Shown in pieces: positions 1-48,700 of a stretch of DNA of 64,000 nucleotides. The translations under genes and the position numbers were made by a program. Source of the DNA: Chionis minor (Eukaryota; Chordata; Aves; Charadriiformes; Chionididae); contig VZSF01009129.1 of NCBI GenBank assembly GCA_013398295.1, positions 53,118-117,117 of the forward strand. The letters run 5' to 3'. Every line of letters begins with the position of its first letter. The first letter of the stretch is position 1. The notes beneath the pieces were generated by a model. The model had not been told where the DNA came from and made no database searches. It worked only from the letters and a program-made list of their open reading frames with translations.

Positions 1-114
1 ACCACACACAGACCCCCTCACACACTCGCTCTCGCGCACCCCCCAACCCCTCAGACCCCACCTCCCGCAACCCCTCAGAGACACACCCACACCTCACCCT
101 CTCTCACCGACCCC
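1..114. repeat. C/A-rich low-complexity tract upstream of the promoter
   Basis: Degenerate ACAC and CCCC-rich sequence with AACCCCTCAGA occurring twice (about 48 and 78). It marks the 5' shoulder of the CpG island. Nothing gene-like is visible. Confidence 0.6.
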
Positions 115-450
115 CGGCGGTGCCATCACGCGGTGCCATCACACACGCCACCCTCCCCTTCTCCATCTAAATCCGGGAGCCGCGCCTGCGCCAGCCCGCC
201 TAACGGCCACACGGCGGCCGCTGCGCTTCCGCTTCCCTGGCGGGCGCCGGGCAAGGAGGCGGGCCGCTTCCCAGCCGCTCTCCCCGGCGCCTGCGCGCCG
301 CCTGGCGCCTCCCGCCCTTTCCTCCTCCTCCTCATCCTCCTTATCCTCCTCCTCCGCGAGGGCCCGGCCGTTGCTCCGCGCCCCACCCCGGGCCGGGGAT
401 GCGCTGCCCGGCGGCCGCTGGTAGGAGCTGCGCGGCGGGCGGGGAGCGGG

Positions 451-36205
<35,755 letters not shown>

Positions 36206-37323
36206 TGAAAAGAAGAAATACTGGCCTATTTTATGCCTTTTCTTACTTGTCCAGTCAGTCCAGCTGTAAGAGGAGTACTGGGGACCTCACCTGTCAGGGA
36301 ATGTAATTGGGCAAGTGCCTGTGTTTTTTCCTGACTAGGAGAGGGGTTTAAGTACTGCTCAGACTAATTACGCCAGTGATGCTCTACGTATGAGACAGCT
36401 GTTCAAATTCTTGTGGTTCAGAATGACAGTGCATGGACCACATTTGAAGCCAGGTGAAACAGCAACGGTTGGGATCACATGTTTCTGAAACCTAGGAAAT
36501 TACCTAGGCTTAGGCAGATTTGGACAAGTCATCAATGCACATGTTTGTATTTTATTTTCAAGGTGGTTGATTTTGTTTCAATATAAATTGATAAACTTTA
36601 GAACATCCACTTGGGGTTTTTTTTCGTGGAGTGAAAGTAGGCACAGAATGTGCTGTGTGCTACTCCAATGGGAACAAATTTCTGAAATGGTATGTTAAAA
36701 TGGCTTCTGCATACTGAGTAGGGGAGAGGCAACTGTGAACATAAGGTTTCTCTCTCTGCACACACACACACCTGTATAGAGTTACAGGGTGCAGCTGGTT
36801 AGTCATGAGCTGTGTGTTAACTTAGTGATAATGGAAGGCTGGAAAGAAGGACTAAAGGAAAGAGCAACATAAAGCCTGCAGATATCAAGGACCATTACTG
36901 ATTTATTTATTTTTGTCCTTTTCGTCCACCAAGCATTTTCTTGGGTTGTCATGTGCATACATTTACCATGTGTTCCCCACATCTCAGCACTGCTGTTTAT
37001 GGGTTTGCCTACTTTTCCCTTGTCTTCACTTTGCCATAAATATTGAAGCTCAGCAACTTCTCTGTGCAGTGAAATAATTCTGTGAAGGATATAATTTCAT
37101 GGGTGGGACATAGGTGAGGTATTTATCACATAGTGTGTGTGTGTGTGAGGTGTGTGTTAGAATATATAGGTCATTCTTGTGGACCTGTCTATATTTCTAG
37201 AGGAAACTTAACTCTGAAGTGGTAAGAGGAACCATGGGTTGCTGTTACATTTTGGGGGTTATTGCCACGAAGCTGCTAGTATTTATTTAAAATCCCTGTA
37301 TGTAGATAAAGTTCTCATTTAAA

Positions 37324-37329
37324 AATAAA
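37324..37329 (+). terminator. Candidate proximal poly(A) signal
   Basis: AATAAA about 1.1 kb after the SLC22A15 stop, inside an A-rich tract. The A-rich setting makes it less convincing than the pair at 38365. Confidence 0.3.
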
Positions 37330-38364
37330 AAAACAAAACAAAACCAACAAATAAAAAACAAACCCAAGGGGTCAAAGGTCTCTGAGACAGCATTTGGTTA
37401 CTTGATGTTGTTTCTTAACCAGGTGCTTGCTCAAGCACTTGGTTACTTGACCTTGTTGAGAAAGACAACTTCATTCTCCTGTTTACACTGAACTTTCTGT
37501 AAGTGCTTCATTAGAGGGGTATGGAATCTTGAAATATGAAACATGAATATATGAAATGATCCAACTACAAAGATGAGACCTTACAAGGATTCAGTTTTCT
37601 TGATTGCATTGTCGTCTTAATCCTCTAACCTGTGGCTTTCTATTTATTAAGATTGATTTCCATAAAACATTCGCTAATCTTTACACTTGGAGTTCCTAGG
37701 AAGTGCCACACAATGGCAGCAAGTATATTGTCAGGCTAGCCAGACATTTTTGTGGATGTTAGACTAAAAAAAAAAAAAGGGTTTTAAAAAAACCAAAAAG
37801 TTGGGTGTTGAATAGTTTCTGGTTAACCTCGGAAGCTCCTTTACTCTTCAAGGAAGTGAAATTGCAGCTAGCTGCTTGAACTTGTTCACTGGGAACTGTA
37901 ACGTTGGAGCAAGGTGCAACTGCCCTGGCTGGTGCAGAGGGCAGCCCAGAGACTGCAGACTCACGCATGCAGTGCTCCCGCTTGGCCTGAACTTGATCCA
38001 GACATTGACTGTGGGCAAAGCTGGGAACTTCAGTCCCCATGGACAATGTGTCAGTATTGTTGTGACTTTTGCCTATGTTACGAGCTTCACTAGCAGAATT
38101 CCAGCTGCCAGTCTTCATTTTGGTTTTTTTCAGACTGTTGAGTAGTTGTTGTAGATGTGCCAGGGCACTCTTAAACTCGGCTGGATAGTCTTTCTGCCCT
38201 ATGTGGCCTTTTTGTATGCAACAAAATTGCTCCAATTAAGGGCTCGTAAATACTTGGAAAGGTTGTATCTATTTGGTCAAAGAAGTTTTTTAGTTTTGCA
38301 TTCACATTTTGAATTATGAACAGCTGGAAAAAAATACTTTTTGTTTTGTTGCTGATGGCATCTA

Positions 38365-38374
38365 AATAAATAAA
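38365..38374 (+). terminator. SLC22A15: Candidate main poly(A) signal of SLC22A15
   Basis: Two overlapping AATAAA hexamers, followed within 40 bp by a GT-containing stretch (CCGTGGTAAGCCTGTC). Use would give a 3' UTR of about 2.2 kb. Confidence 0.45.
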
Positions 38375-38390
38375 ACCTGCTCACTTAGAA

Positions 38391-41300
38391 GCATACCGTG
38401 GTAAGCCTGTCAGTATTAACATGCTGCCAAAACCCAACAGGGCTTTTTTAGGTATTTACTGCCTCTGTCCCTCTTTGGGCAGTAGGTGGAGTAAGTCCCC
38501 TAAGAGGCAGACAGGAGCTGTTAGCCTTCCTCCTTCCAGAGGTTTACTGTCATTACCTGCTACTGACAGGTCATGCCATGAGACACCTCAACATAATTTT
38601 CATTAGAACAGTAGGACACTGTAGTGGTGAAGATCACTCTTTGCAGGACCTGACATGGATTTTGTGACAGTCCTCAACTTATAATTAAACTTACCTCTCC
38701 ACTCTACGCACTTCTATATCATAAGTATACATATGTAAAATTGCAAGAACAAGAGTGAAGAAAATATCAACAATTTTTTTTCCATAAAAGTCACTGCTCT
38801 TCTTTAACCTCATCTGTCCTGTGTTTGCACCTTTAGAATTTTAAAGGGCAGCATCTCTTTTGTGTCAACCATAGGAACTCTCTACTGTTACTCTCCCTGG
38901 CCAGTTAATTCAGAAGTTTTATAGGAGAGAATCCTGCAGGAAGAGCTCAGCAGTGCACTATCAGGCTTCTTACAATTACTTGCTCTCCCTCTTTGTGTTC
39001 TGAAGTCTTTATCTGTTAGGTGCATTAAGTTTCTTTTCAGAGAGGTTTGTTTTATAAGAACTGGACTTCTGGTACAGAAGCCTGTAGGAGTTCTTTTTTA
39101 TTACCCATAGAGAGTAATGCTTTATAATACTGAGATACGTGTGCTATTGTAGCATTCACTGGGTAGGGATGCTGCCAGGGGTTTTGTACCCTATGTGGTC
39201 AGCATTTTCTGCATCTAGATAGAGCGTTATTGCTAAGCAGAAGTTCTGCAGTTGAACTGTGCCAGCCGTTACTGGCTATACAACCATATTACTTGAAAGC
39301 CCAAGTCAGAAGGTCAGAGAACTTTTAAGTTTGAAGAATACCTAAGCATTCTGTGTAGGCCCAATTAATAAATCTCAGTGTTTGGGCAGTAAGTTTGCTC
39401 TGAGAAGCTACTGGAGAGCAGAGGCTGACACAGCACTAGACATATCACAGTTTATGACATATTGTAATGCTGAGAGTCCGAGACCCAGTAGCCTTGCTAT
39501 AGTTAAGTATGACAGCCTTATCCCACATTTTTTTGCTAGAGTAGCTTTGTATACTAAGCAGCCTGCACTGTTAACAGCTTTTTGTGTTGTGGAGGTAGTA
39601 GGATACCTACCCCCAAAATGGGAATTCCTTCCCTGGATTCCTTTGGTTTTGTAGCTGTCCCTTTTTTTCAGCCAGCTCACTTAATGGGATTATGCTGGAG
39701 ATGAGAGAGGCTGTCCCGTGGTGCTGACTAGCCAGATCTTAATTCTTTCTCAGGTGAGGTATGTTTGGGATTCTGCTATCTGGAGACTTGACAAGTGATA
39801 CTTGAATCCAGCTATGAGAGAAGGAGAGTGACAGGTCATGTAAGGCAGCATGGAGGAGAATTAGCTGTAGGGAGTCGAAAGAATAGAGGTCTCAACAGAA
39901 ACATTTTAGGGCAAGGGTAAGTGAAAACACAAGATAGCAGCCGTTGGGTGGAAATACCCTTCTTGCTGCTTGTGTTGACTTGAAGCTTCTCCTTTCAGAC
40001 CTAGCATTGGTTCCAGGATGCCCCACTGGGGACACCAGTTTCATCATCTCGTTTTTAATGTCAGCTTTGTTCAGCGCTACTACTTTAGTGACGAAACATT
40101 TCTTTTGTTCAATATAAAATGTGGCATGCTTCAGTTTTCTTTTGGACTCAGCTTTTCAATGAGATGGCGTGTCACTAAAATTGTTAAAATTTGTAAACCC
40201 CTCTTTTGGAGAATGCTGTATAACTGGACATAGCTTAATTTGCCACCTTCTCTTTAGAAAGATGGGAAGATCAGAATTATTTGATGCACTTTTGTCACAC
40301 AACTGATACTTCAGCCTTCTTAAAGGTTTTAACTACCTGGCTATTTTTGATAGGCTGATGAGAATAGAATAGGGAAGTGATTTGACAAGTTTATTTTTCA
40401 AGCTACTTCGCCTGAAAACAAAGCTAGTGCTTTCCATTTAGGGATTGGGAAAGTGCTGTTCAGAGACTCCCTGTCACGTCAGAAACTTGGAAGCTCTGTG
40501 TTAAAGAAGGGCCACGGGTGACTCCGTGTTCAGGTCGGGATGCTGAGTGAGGAACATGTCCACACCTCTCCAGAGACACCTAATTAACATGGAGCAGGTT
40601 GTAGCTAGTTGCTACCTTTGTTAGAGTCAAGGCTTTAAGGATTGCAGACACATGCTCCTATTGTGCTCATAGTGCACAATCAATGCCAGGGTTTCCAGAC
40701 CATGTGGATGTACCAAGGCTAGCAGGATATCCTTTGCGGAAGCATGGAGAATGTAGTTGAGCCCTGCATTTCCCAGCCTATTTCACCTAAACATATAAAA
40801 GCAGTTCACAAGAGAATGTTTTTGTTGTATTGAGGAAAAGTGAGGAAGAAACATTCTTTTCCTAGATTATGTTAACAGAAACATTTGAGTTAGAACTTGT
40901 TCCCAAGTCTTCTGCGTAAGCACAGAATACAGATTTGGTTAGTATTAATTTGTTTTAGCTGAAGGATAGTGTGCTATGTATGCCTTTTCCCACCCTGTTA
41001 GAGTTTATTTGACCATGCTCTTTGACACAGCTGAATCTAGGCATCTGTGCATGCGAGTTGTGAGCCTTGCAGTAAGTATGTCAGAAAAGCCCGAGAGGGT
41101 TGCTATCGTTTGATGGTGGAAGTTACTCTGGCCTGACACGCTTAATGCCTGTGTCAGAAATGTCTATATTCAGCTGCTTACGAAACGGGAGACTTAGGGT
41201 ATAGCTGCATTTTGGGTCTCATTGCTTGTATCTTACTACAAGATGAATTGAGTGAAAGAAAGATACCTACATAAGAAAACCTTTGTGACAGATCTAAATG

Positions 41301-43429
41301 TAGAATTGAAGGGTGAACTAATTTATACAGAATTTTTCCGTGCTGTGTATTTTTAATGCCTTGTGTAATCTCTTGTAGCCTTCAGATTTTCCAAGTGCTA
41401 CTGTTATTTAAGTCTGATGGAGGCTAGGTAATACTTTCACCCTGACAGTCTGAATTTACTGAACTCTCTCATCTTATTTTTGGTACTAGCTTTTTCTGTC
41501 ATTCTGAAAAAAGGCCCTGTATTGCCTAATGGGGAACAGATTTTTCTGTTCTAATTTGAAGTGCCTGTTTTGAAAAAGTCATCTTTAATTTCCTCAGTCA
41601 ACTTGATATGGGATTGTGTTTAAAGTAACATCATAGAATTGGATTATATAAATGCCAAAGACAGTTTTTTCTGGAAAGCAATGGTCCAAAACTAGTTCTA
41701 GCTGCATTCATTTGGAATTCCTCTGTGCAACCTGTTAAAACTGGTATTCACAAGCAGCTCTGGAGCATTAAGGGACAGAAAGAGTTTCCTTTGTTTGCTT
41801 GTCTTTCATTGCTCATTTCACTTAATTAGCTTTTGTTTCTGAGAAATCAAATAAATTAAATGAAGGATTTAAGATAAAGTGTAGGTTTTGAGGAACGTGC
41901 AGACGTTATACTATGTAGCTATAATAGAAAAATCTGTAGAGCCTGTTTGCTTCTGAGTTGCAAATGTCAACGCTTACTCTAAGGCTGATGAAACCTGGTT
42001 CAAAACTGCGTATTGGAGTTCATTAGTTCATTCATCAAGCCTTATAAATTAGTATCACTAATAACAGCTTACCTGGAGTTTCATAGGATCTAGCAGATTT
42101 CTATAAAATGCATAGTTTCTTTGAGACATTGCTAAATAATAAATGTCTAGAGTTTAAATCCCTAGTACAACTAAAATTCCCTGCAAATCAGCCCTATCAT
42201 GGCTGCTTGTTTGCCAGTCAATACGCGGGTGGCAAAAAGTTTGTGCAGCAATAGCTGGCTGCCCCCAGAAAAATGGTTTAAAATCTCCAGTTTGTATGCA
42301 GAATGAAGCGGGACCACGGGGTGTCAGGGTCCTGTCATACACAGAAAGCTTATAGAATGGAGTATGTTTAAATAAGTATTTGCCCACCCTCGTTTACAAA
42401 AGGTTTGTAGAGGTAACAGCTCATGTTACTGCTTCCCACCAGTACATCTGAGGTGCATCATATTATACCTACTCTATCAGGAGGCAGCAAAAAGTACGGC
42501 GGTAAGAAAAACTTTGCCAATATTGAAAGTTATAGTTAATTAAAGATGTCCCAGGAGAGATATCTGTCACATCTGTGTTCAAACGAAATTTTCTTAAGTG
42601 ATGGAAACTTGACTGGGAGACGGGCATGGCTGATGTTAGTTTGTAGGGAAAAAAATAATCAGTGTTGCAGACACTGACGAAAACTGTTATAGAGCAGACA
42701 ACTGCTGGATGATTTGTGATAAAGGAATTTATTGTAGTTGCTGTGATTTCATGTATGCCTTTAAGACTGATTTTGATTATTTGATCCTTGTCACTCCCCA
42801 ATGTCTAACACAAATTTTATTTTGTTCTTGTTAAAATTTGAGTAAGTCATGTAGACATTGGAAAGATACTTTTCATATGGCTACTTTCATTGCACTTCCT
42901 GAATATAATAATACGTTGATTTTTTGATACCTCTTTATGTTGAGCATTTTTGTCAATTTTGTATTTAATTGATTTTTAGGAAACTACAAAATACTCCCTT
43001 TTTATTTATGTGGGACCACAGGTCCTCCTTCTGATTAAAGTTTTTCTTAAAGGTCTTTTAAATTTAGTTAAAAGACTTAAGCTTTTGAAGGAGCAGAATG
43101 ATTACAGACCTAGAACATGGGTTCTCCTGTGTGTGCTGTTGGCTTTTAGAAGGGCCAGAAAGCCCTTGATTTTATACTAACCTCAGTTGAGGACACGGCT
43201 TTTGGGGGGCAATACAGAGTTTTGAGTTGGGGAGTTTTAATCAATTTAATTTATTGCCAATTAAAGAGCTTTTAGTTGCTGGCTTTGATATTGAAAAAAA
43301 AAATAATAAATAAAACACTGCTTTCTTCCAGACACCACTCTTCCCTCTCTCCCCTCATGCTATCCCCCACCCCACAGTGGTCTCCAATTCCTTGGCTGCA
43401 TGTCCCAAGAGGCAGTGGACACTAACTGA
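38391..43429. other. Intergenic or distal 3' UTR sequence, unique
   Basis: Unique AT-rich sequence. The short ORFs on both strands show no recognisable domain, splice pattern or codon structure. I see no RNA gene. Confidence 0.6.
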
Positions 43430-43664
43430 AACACAGGAGGATTCATCTAAACATAGGAAAGAAATTTTACTGTGAGAGTGGCCAAGCACTGGTACAGGTT
43501 TCCTGGAGAGGTTGTGGAGTCTCCATGCTTGGAGATACTAAAAAGCTATCTCGACATAGTCCTAGGCAGCCTGCTTTAGTAGGTGGCCCTGCTTGAGCAG
43601 GGGGGTCGGTCCAGATGACCTCCAGAGGTTCCTTTCTAACCTCAGCCGTTGTGTGATTTCTGTG
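43430..43664 (+). mobile_element. CR1 LINE 3' fragment, diverged
   Basis: Sense-strand CR1 3' region: GAGTGGCCAAGCACTGGTAC, GAGGTTGTGGAGTCTCC, GAGCAGGGGGGTCGG, CAGATGACCTCCAGAGG and the tail GTTGTGTGATTTCTGTG. The divergence suggests an older insertion than the MAB21L3 intron copy. Confidence 0.88.
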
Positions 43665-44611
43665 CTGCCTGTTGCTGAGCTGGCTGGGACCAGAACACGG
43701 CAGTCCCTGGCCTCTTCCCGCAGAAGATGCCCTGCAGCTCCCTCCCTACCAAAACCCTGACAGTTCTGCTCAGTGCATGATTGTACAGGACTTTCTTCCA
43801 AATCAAGGCCTTACGGTTTGGGCTGACAGCTTTTGTGAGTGGTAGTTGGTACTGCATTCCCTTCCTGTGTTACTGTTGTCTTAGGTCAAGTAAATGAAAC
43901 TCCTAAGGATATAATCAGTCATTTATAGCCAAGTTCTGTGTCTGGTTACATTTGCATCCCTGCTGATTTCACAAGACAGAACTTAGATCTCCACTTGACC
44001 AGAGGAGCAGCCAAAGGGATAAACTACTTTCTGCTCAACCCTTTATCATCATGAAAACAAATCTTTGTACAGTCTCTACATTCTGTAGATCCTCATGCCA
44101 GTTTAATTTCAGCCAACAATCAAAAGTCCTTGCCAGTTGAGAGCTGAGTAACAGGAAAGTGGGAATAGGGAGGAATAGATTCACTGCTTCAAACAAAAAT
44201 CAAGTTGTATATAGTTGATGTGTGTATTTTTAAATATTTAATTTGGATTACTTGAATACTGAGTGTTATGAGCCTTCCTATATTAAAATGAGGACTGATC
44301 TATTTCAGAAGTACTTTCTCTTCTTTAACTGTATTAGTGTGCTGTTGTTAACTTGGAGCTGTACTGCTGAAAAGTCTTTTTTTAGAATAATTGATCTGAG
44401 AAGTCACAACTGAAGACAGCATAAGCTTTTCCACAATCGACCTTTTATGGTGGTATATTCATATGTTCTGTGAACAGCTGTTGGATCCATCTTTTTAAGA
44501 TGTTTTTTGCCATAGGTGAGAGGCCATAACAAATGTTGAAATATTCAGAATAACTGCACGTACCTATTCTGTTAATGTATTTTCTATGCATATTGCCTTA
44601 CCTGTATGTAC

Positions 44612-44631
44612 TGTACTTCACTGGAAGTACA
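44612..44631. repeat. Short perfect hairpin
   Basis: TGTACTTC, loop ACTG, GAAGTACA: an 8-bp perfect stem. It is flanked by the complementary TTACCT and AGGTAA, so a longer imperfect fold is possible. Function unknown. Confidence 0.6.
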
Positions 44632-44993
44632 AAAGGTAAATATCAGATTCTTAATTTATAAAATGTAAATTAATTTTAAAAATGATTCTGTAAGAGTATG
44701 TATTTTTCAGTGATATCTATCTTCTCAGAGGGTGATGGTGGTAAGCCCAGGTGAATTTAGTCAAGATTAATATTGGTGGTCTTTACATTCTAACTGAATT
44801 TCTCAATGATTTTGATAATTTGAAATGTTTGGGTTGTTTTTTTTCTTTTAAGTTTTTTGTAGAGGCTAACCTGTGTTAGCAAGCCAACTTTTAGGTGATT
44901 TGTAACAGCTCTGATACTGCCTCTGACTCATACAGTTCACATAATGTCTTTGTGACTTATTTTGTGCCTTTTCTTCCCCTGACACAAAATCTC

Positions 44994-44999
44994 AATAAA
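44994..44999 (+). terminator. Possible distal poly(A) signal
   Basis: AATAAA in CTCAATAAAAACAAG, followed by T-rich sequence. It is 8.8 kb after the SLC22A15 stop, so use would require a very long 3' UTR or an unannotated non-coding transcript. Confidence 0.2.
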
Positions 45000-45697
45000 A
45001 ACAAGCTCTTTTGCAACACTGCAAACCTATTTTATCGCATTATTTTTTTTTTACTTGCCTGACCCTTTTGTTTTGTTTTCTGGAGGGGGCTGAAGCTCTT
45101 AGAATAGAATAGATATTTATACCAGACTCTGCAGAAGAAAATTGACAAGGTGGAAAGCAGGTCATTTTGGAATGGCAGCGCTACAAAGCGCCTGGGAATC
45201 TGGGACTGTCAGTACTAATCAATATATTCCACTGTATCTATCACAAATCATTTCTAACAAAAACCAGCACCCGTGGAATGTGAGAATCAATTTACTACTG
45301 GCCTCAGTTGTGCTGATTGATGCTGAGAGACTGGAAGCACTTTGGGGGGGTTTAGCACAGCAAAATGTTTGTGCTGGAGTAACTAACACTTGTAACTGGG
45401 GGAGTGCCCACGGACACGTAACACCCCTTCTTTGCAGTGCTATGCAAATGCACAAAAACATAGTCCCTGTCCGCAGGGCTTCTGCCTAAATATCTTGGCA
45501 GGGAATGGCAGAATTTGAACATTTGTCTTCATTACCTGGAAATGAGGTGATAAATAGGTTGACTGCGTTTCCTGTCCCCTGTCCAGTGACAAAGAAAGTG
45601 ACTGTCTGAATCTGAAAAAAGCGACTGTGGGAAATAGGCATTAGTGCTGTATTTTAAATTGCTGGGTACCAGAGCTTTCATGCCTCCGTATATGCTC

Positions 45698-45712
45698 AAA
45701 AAAAAAAAAAAN
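45698..45712. repeat. Poly-A run ending in an ambiguous base
   Basis: A run of A followed by a single N at 45712 and then CCCC. It marks an unresolved base-call or joined sequence in the assembly. Confidence 0.9.
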
Positions 45713-48700
45713 CCCCTTTAATAGCTAGTCCCTCTCATCCCTTTAGCAGATACCAAAGCACTTTATCTATCAGTATTTTAAAGAAGATAGATGGTCTACC
45801 TGGTAGATAATATTACCAGACCTTTTGTTATGTTGCATTTTACTCTTTGCCAACATGGAGCTAAGAACAATAATCCTGCCAGATGCCCCATACGCACTTC
45901 CTGGGCAGACACCACTGCTAAAGCCGTCCTTTGCTCTTGTATTGCTTACTGCAAAAGAAAAATGAAATGTTCTTAAGTATCTTTTCTGATAATTTTGTCA
46001 TATGCTTTCTAGAATCTCCTGAAGCTTTAAACAGGGTGTTTTGAAGTCTCTTGAACTCCAAGTGTTTTCATCAGCAGCTGTTTTAGAATGAGTAATTGGA
46101 ATCTATGAAACATACACCAGCCTCCAAAATCACTTGTATTGTTCGTTCCTTGATCTAAAGTAACGAAAGACCATCTTTGGTCTTGTTATTCCCAATTCTT
46201 GTGAGCTTTACTTTCATTTCTGGTCCTTGAGATACTTGGGATTTTACTTGAGCTTCCACTTCTGCTGCTGTTTCACTGTGAAGGTGATGATTGAAGGCTC
46301 GGTTTTTCAGATGTGTCTCCTTACGTGCTCAGCATAGTTCCACCCATAGCCATTCAAATTTGTTGTTGCCTCCTTTCTAATATACCTCAGCCACAAACTG
46401 CAGGGAACGAGTGGCATAAAAGACTTGGTTGGTTGTCATCTACGTGAGGTTAAGGAGTGCTTCTGAAAGCAGCCACTGCATGTGGCGGTACAATCTGCCA
46501 TACGCAAGGGCTGATTTACATTGACACACCTTTTGAAATTCTGTTATCTTGGGCTGCTGTTAAACGCAGCTTTGCTTGCCCATGCTTTGTTTGGGAACTG
46601 GCTGTATCTTGTTGTAACTGGAGCCTGTTTGACTATCAGGCCATTGCATTGTACTCTTGGTTGGGCCAAGGTAAGGAAAAAACCAGGGTGAGAGACCAAG
46701 ATGGGGGAAGGGGCCACAAATTACATACGGGAAGGACTGTGGTTCACATGACTGAGAATTTTTTTTAATCTTTTTTTTCTAAGTCAGTGTAGCTCTAACC
46801 TATTCTTTGTTGTGATCCTTCTGCTGTCAGTAATTTTTCACATGGACAAGAGGAAGGCACTTCTGAAAGTCATCAAATGGGAAGTGCAGAACCGACGTGC
46901 CATCCCTTGAAAGCAGGGACATTTTGAGAAACGTGCTTGTCCCTTGCCAGTAACAGCCAGTACTGGTGTTGAGATGGCAGCAGTAAGCGTTGCCTACCAG
47001 CTGCCAAGCAGCTCTCAGGCAAAATTGCTTGATTCTTTCAAACTGCACCAGGCTCAAATTTAACTAAAGTTACCTTACTTCTACTGGACTCAGCAGTGCA
47101 CTTCTGAGAGAGGCTCAACTCTGCCTTTTCCATCATTGTCATCTTGCATCTTGTTGGTTACGCAGAGACAAGACAAATACTTGTGGTCAAATCCTCTCTG
47201 TCTTGGTGAATAAAGGCTAATCATGATCTATTACTTATTTAAGAGCACCTTCAATGAACAATCCTTGCTGCAGGGAGGTGGGGGGGAACCTCAACTTCTT
47301 ATTTATCAGACTTTCTATCAGCAGTTAATATAATGTGATATTGGAAAAGTGGTTCATGTCACTTGCCATTTCTTTGTCTAGTAGAGATAGCAATGATGTA
47401 ACTGATCAGATTTACCTCCATCTTGGGGAGGAAGGAGGTATAACATGCACCAGCAAAACTGTAACATTCCTTTTGATCTCATTTTGCCTTCCACAGTTCT
47501 GCTACTGAAAGGTACCTAAGATATGACAACCCCACAATCTGTTCGGCAGCTAAAAGTGGGCAATTTTGTTCATTTCTCTGCATTTTGTATAATCCATGCA
47601 GTAGCTTGGCAAAACTACAACGGGGAATGTCATGAGGACTCATTGGAGGCAAGGCTGACTGATCCATGCAGATGGGATTACTTGGAAGTTTGCAAGTTCA
47701 GAAACAATTCTAAAAATCTAGTTCATCTTTATTTTGATTCAGCTATGGTTTGAGCCATGGACCAGATCCCAAACCTGGAGTGCTCTAATGTGGGGGGCTT
47801 TATTTATTATTTTTTTTAGAATTGTTAGCTCTCAGATGCTGCATCTTGCGGTATGAGACTCCCCATCCCTAACCTGTCTTCCACCTGCTCTGCTTACCAG
47901 CCGTGCCAGAACAAGGTGACACCTTTGCTGTCATCATGATGGAGCTGTCCTGTGGGTGTGCATAACAAGTATAAGCAGCACGCAGGTGCTTTGTGCAAGT
48001 AAAAACTACAGATGAAGGACGTTGGTCAGTGTAGGGTAATTCCCGTCTTCATCAGCTGCTGCTTCTTCCAAGAGCTCCTGTAAAGCTTTCTCACCTCCCA
48101 AAGCTATTAGTAGCACTTGGATTTTGTAGGAATCCTCTACCTCAGTTTGGGTGGTGGGCGCACCAAAGTAGCAGAGACTACCTCTGCACAAGTCCTAGCA
48201 ATTGACTGACAGTTTCTCCCTCTTCCCCAAATATGAGGTGCTGTCTTCCCAGCCCTGGGATCAAGTAAAAGTAGAAGCTGTTAGAGGAAGCACTCTGTCC
48301 ACAGTTACATGAAGGAGCCAAATGCAGGTCAGTACAGAGCTCCCTTGTCTGACAGGAGGCAGCGGGGCTCCATCCTTCAGCGTGCCTCTGCTGCCCTTTG
48401 TGAAGATCTGCCCTGCCGGCTTGAGCCTGCAACGCTCCCATTGGGGTTTTTACAGTGTCGGCTTCCTGCTCTGCAGTCACCGATGTTTTTCTGTAACAGT
48501 GGAAGTGGCTACTTGTACTTCACGCACTTGGTTTTTTTCTTCTGATTTTAAACCTGCATGAAGGCACCTCGCCGGTTGTGCTGCGTATGCTGACCCATGG
48601 ATACAACCGCAGTGGGTACCAAATACCCACCCTGTTGTATATTAGTTATTAACTAGCAGTGGGAGTCTTGTGCTTGTCCAGGCTGCATTCTGTTTGGATC

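Larger units (their letters stand above)
36206..38390 (+). other. SLC22A15: SLC22A15 3' UTR (probable)
   Basis: Non-coding sequence after the stop. It carries AU-rich elements (overlapping ATTTA at 36901-36914 and ATTTATTTA near 37280), a short CA repeat (about 36761-36773), a TG repeat (about 37134-37147) and an A-rich stretch (37318-37368). I place the end near 38,390 on the basis of a double AATAAA at 38365-38374. The true end could be nearer (AATAAA at 37324) or much farther (44994). Confidence 0.5.

Noticed and set aside
37759..38235. 158-codon minus-strand ORF near the SLC22A15 3' end
   Set aside because: No recognisable domain and no splice context; it begins and ends in low-complexity sequence inside the probable 3' UTR.
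44612..44631. microRNA-like hairpin
   Set aside because: The stem is only 8 bp plus loosely paired flanks, too short for a convincing precursor.
45142..45489. 115-codon plus-strand ORF in the intergenic region
   Set aside because: No domain, no Kozak support and no flanking splice signals or paralogue; treated as background.
48006..48191. 61-codon minus-strand ORF with a protein-like acidic composition (LQELLEEAAADEDG)
   Set aside because: I could not match it to a family, and no neighbouring exon continues it. At this length it is within chance expectation.
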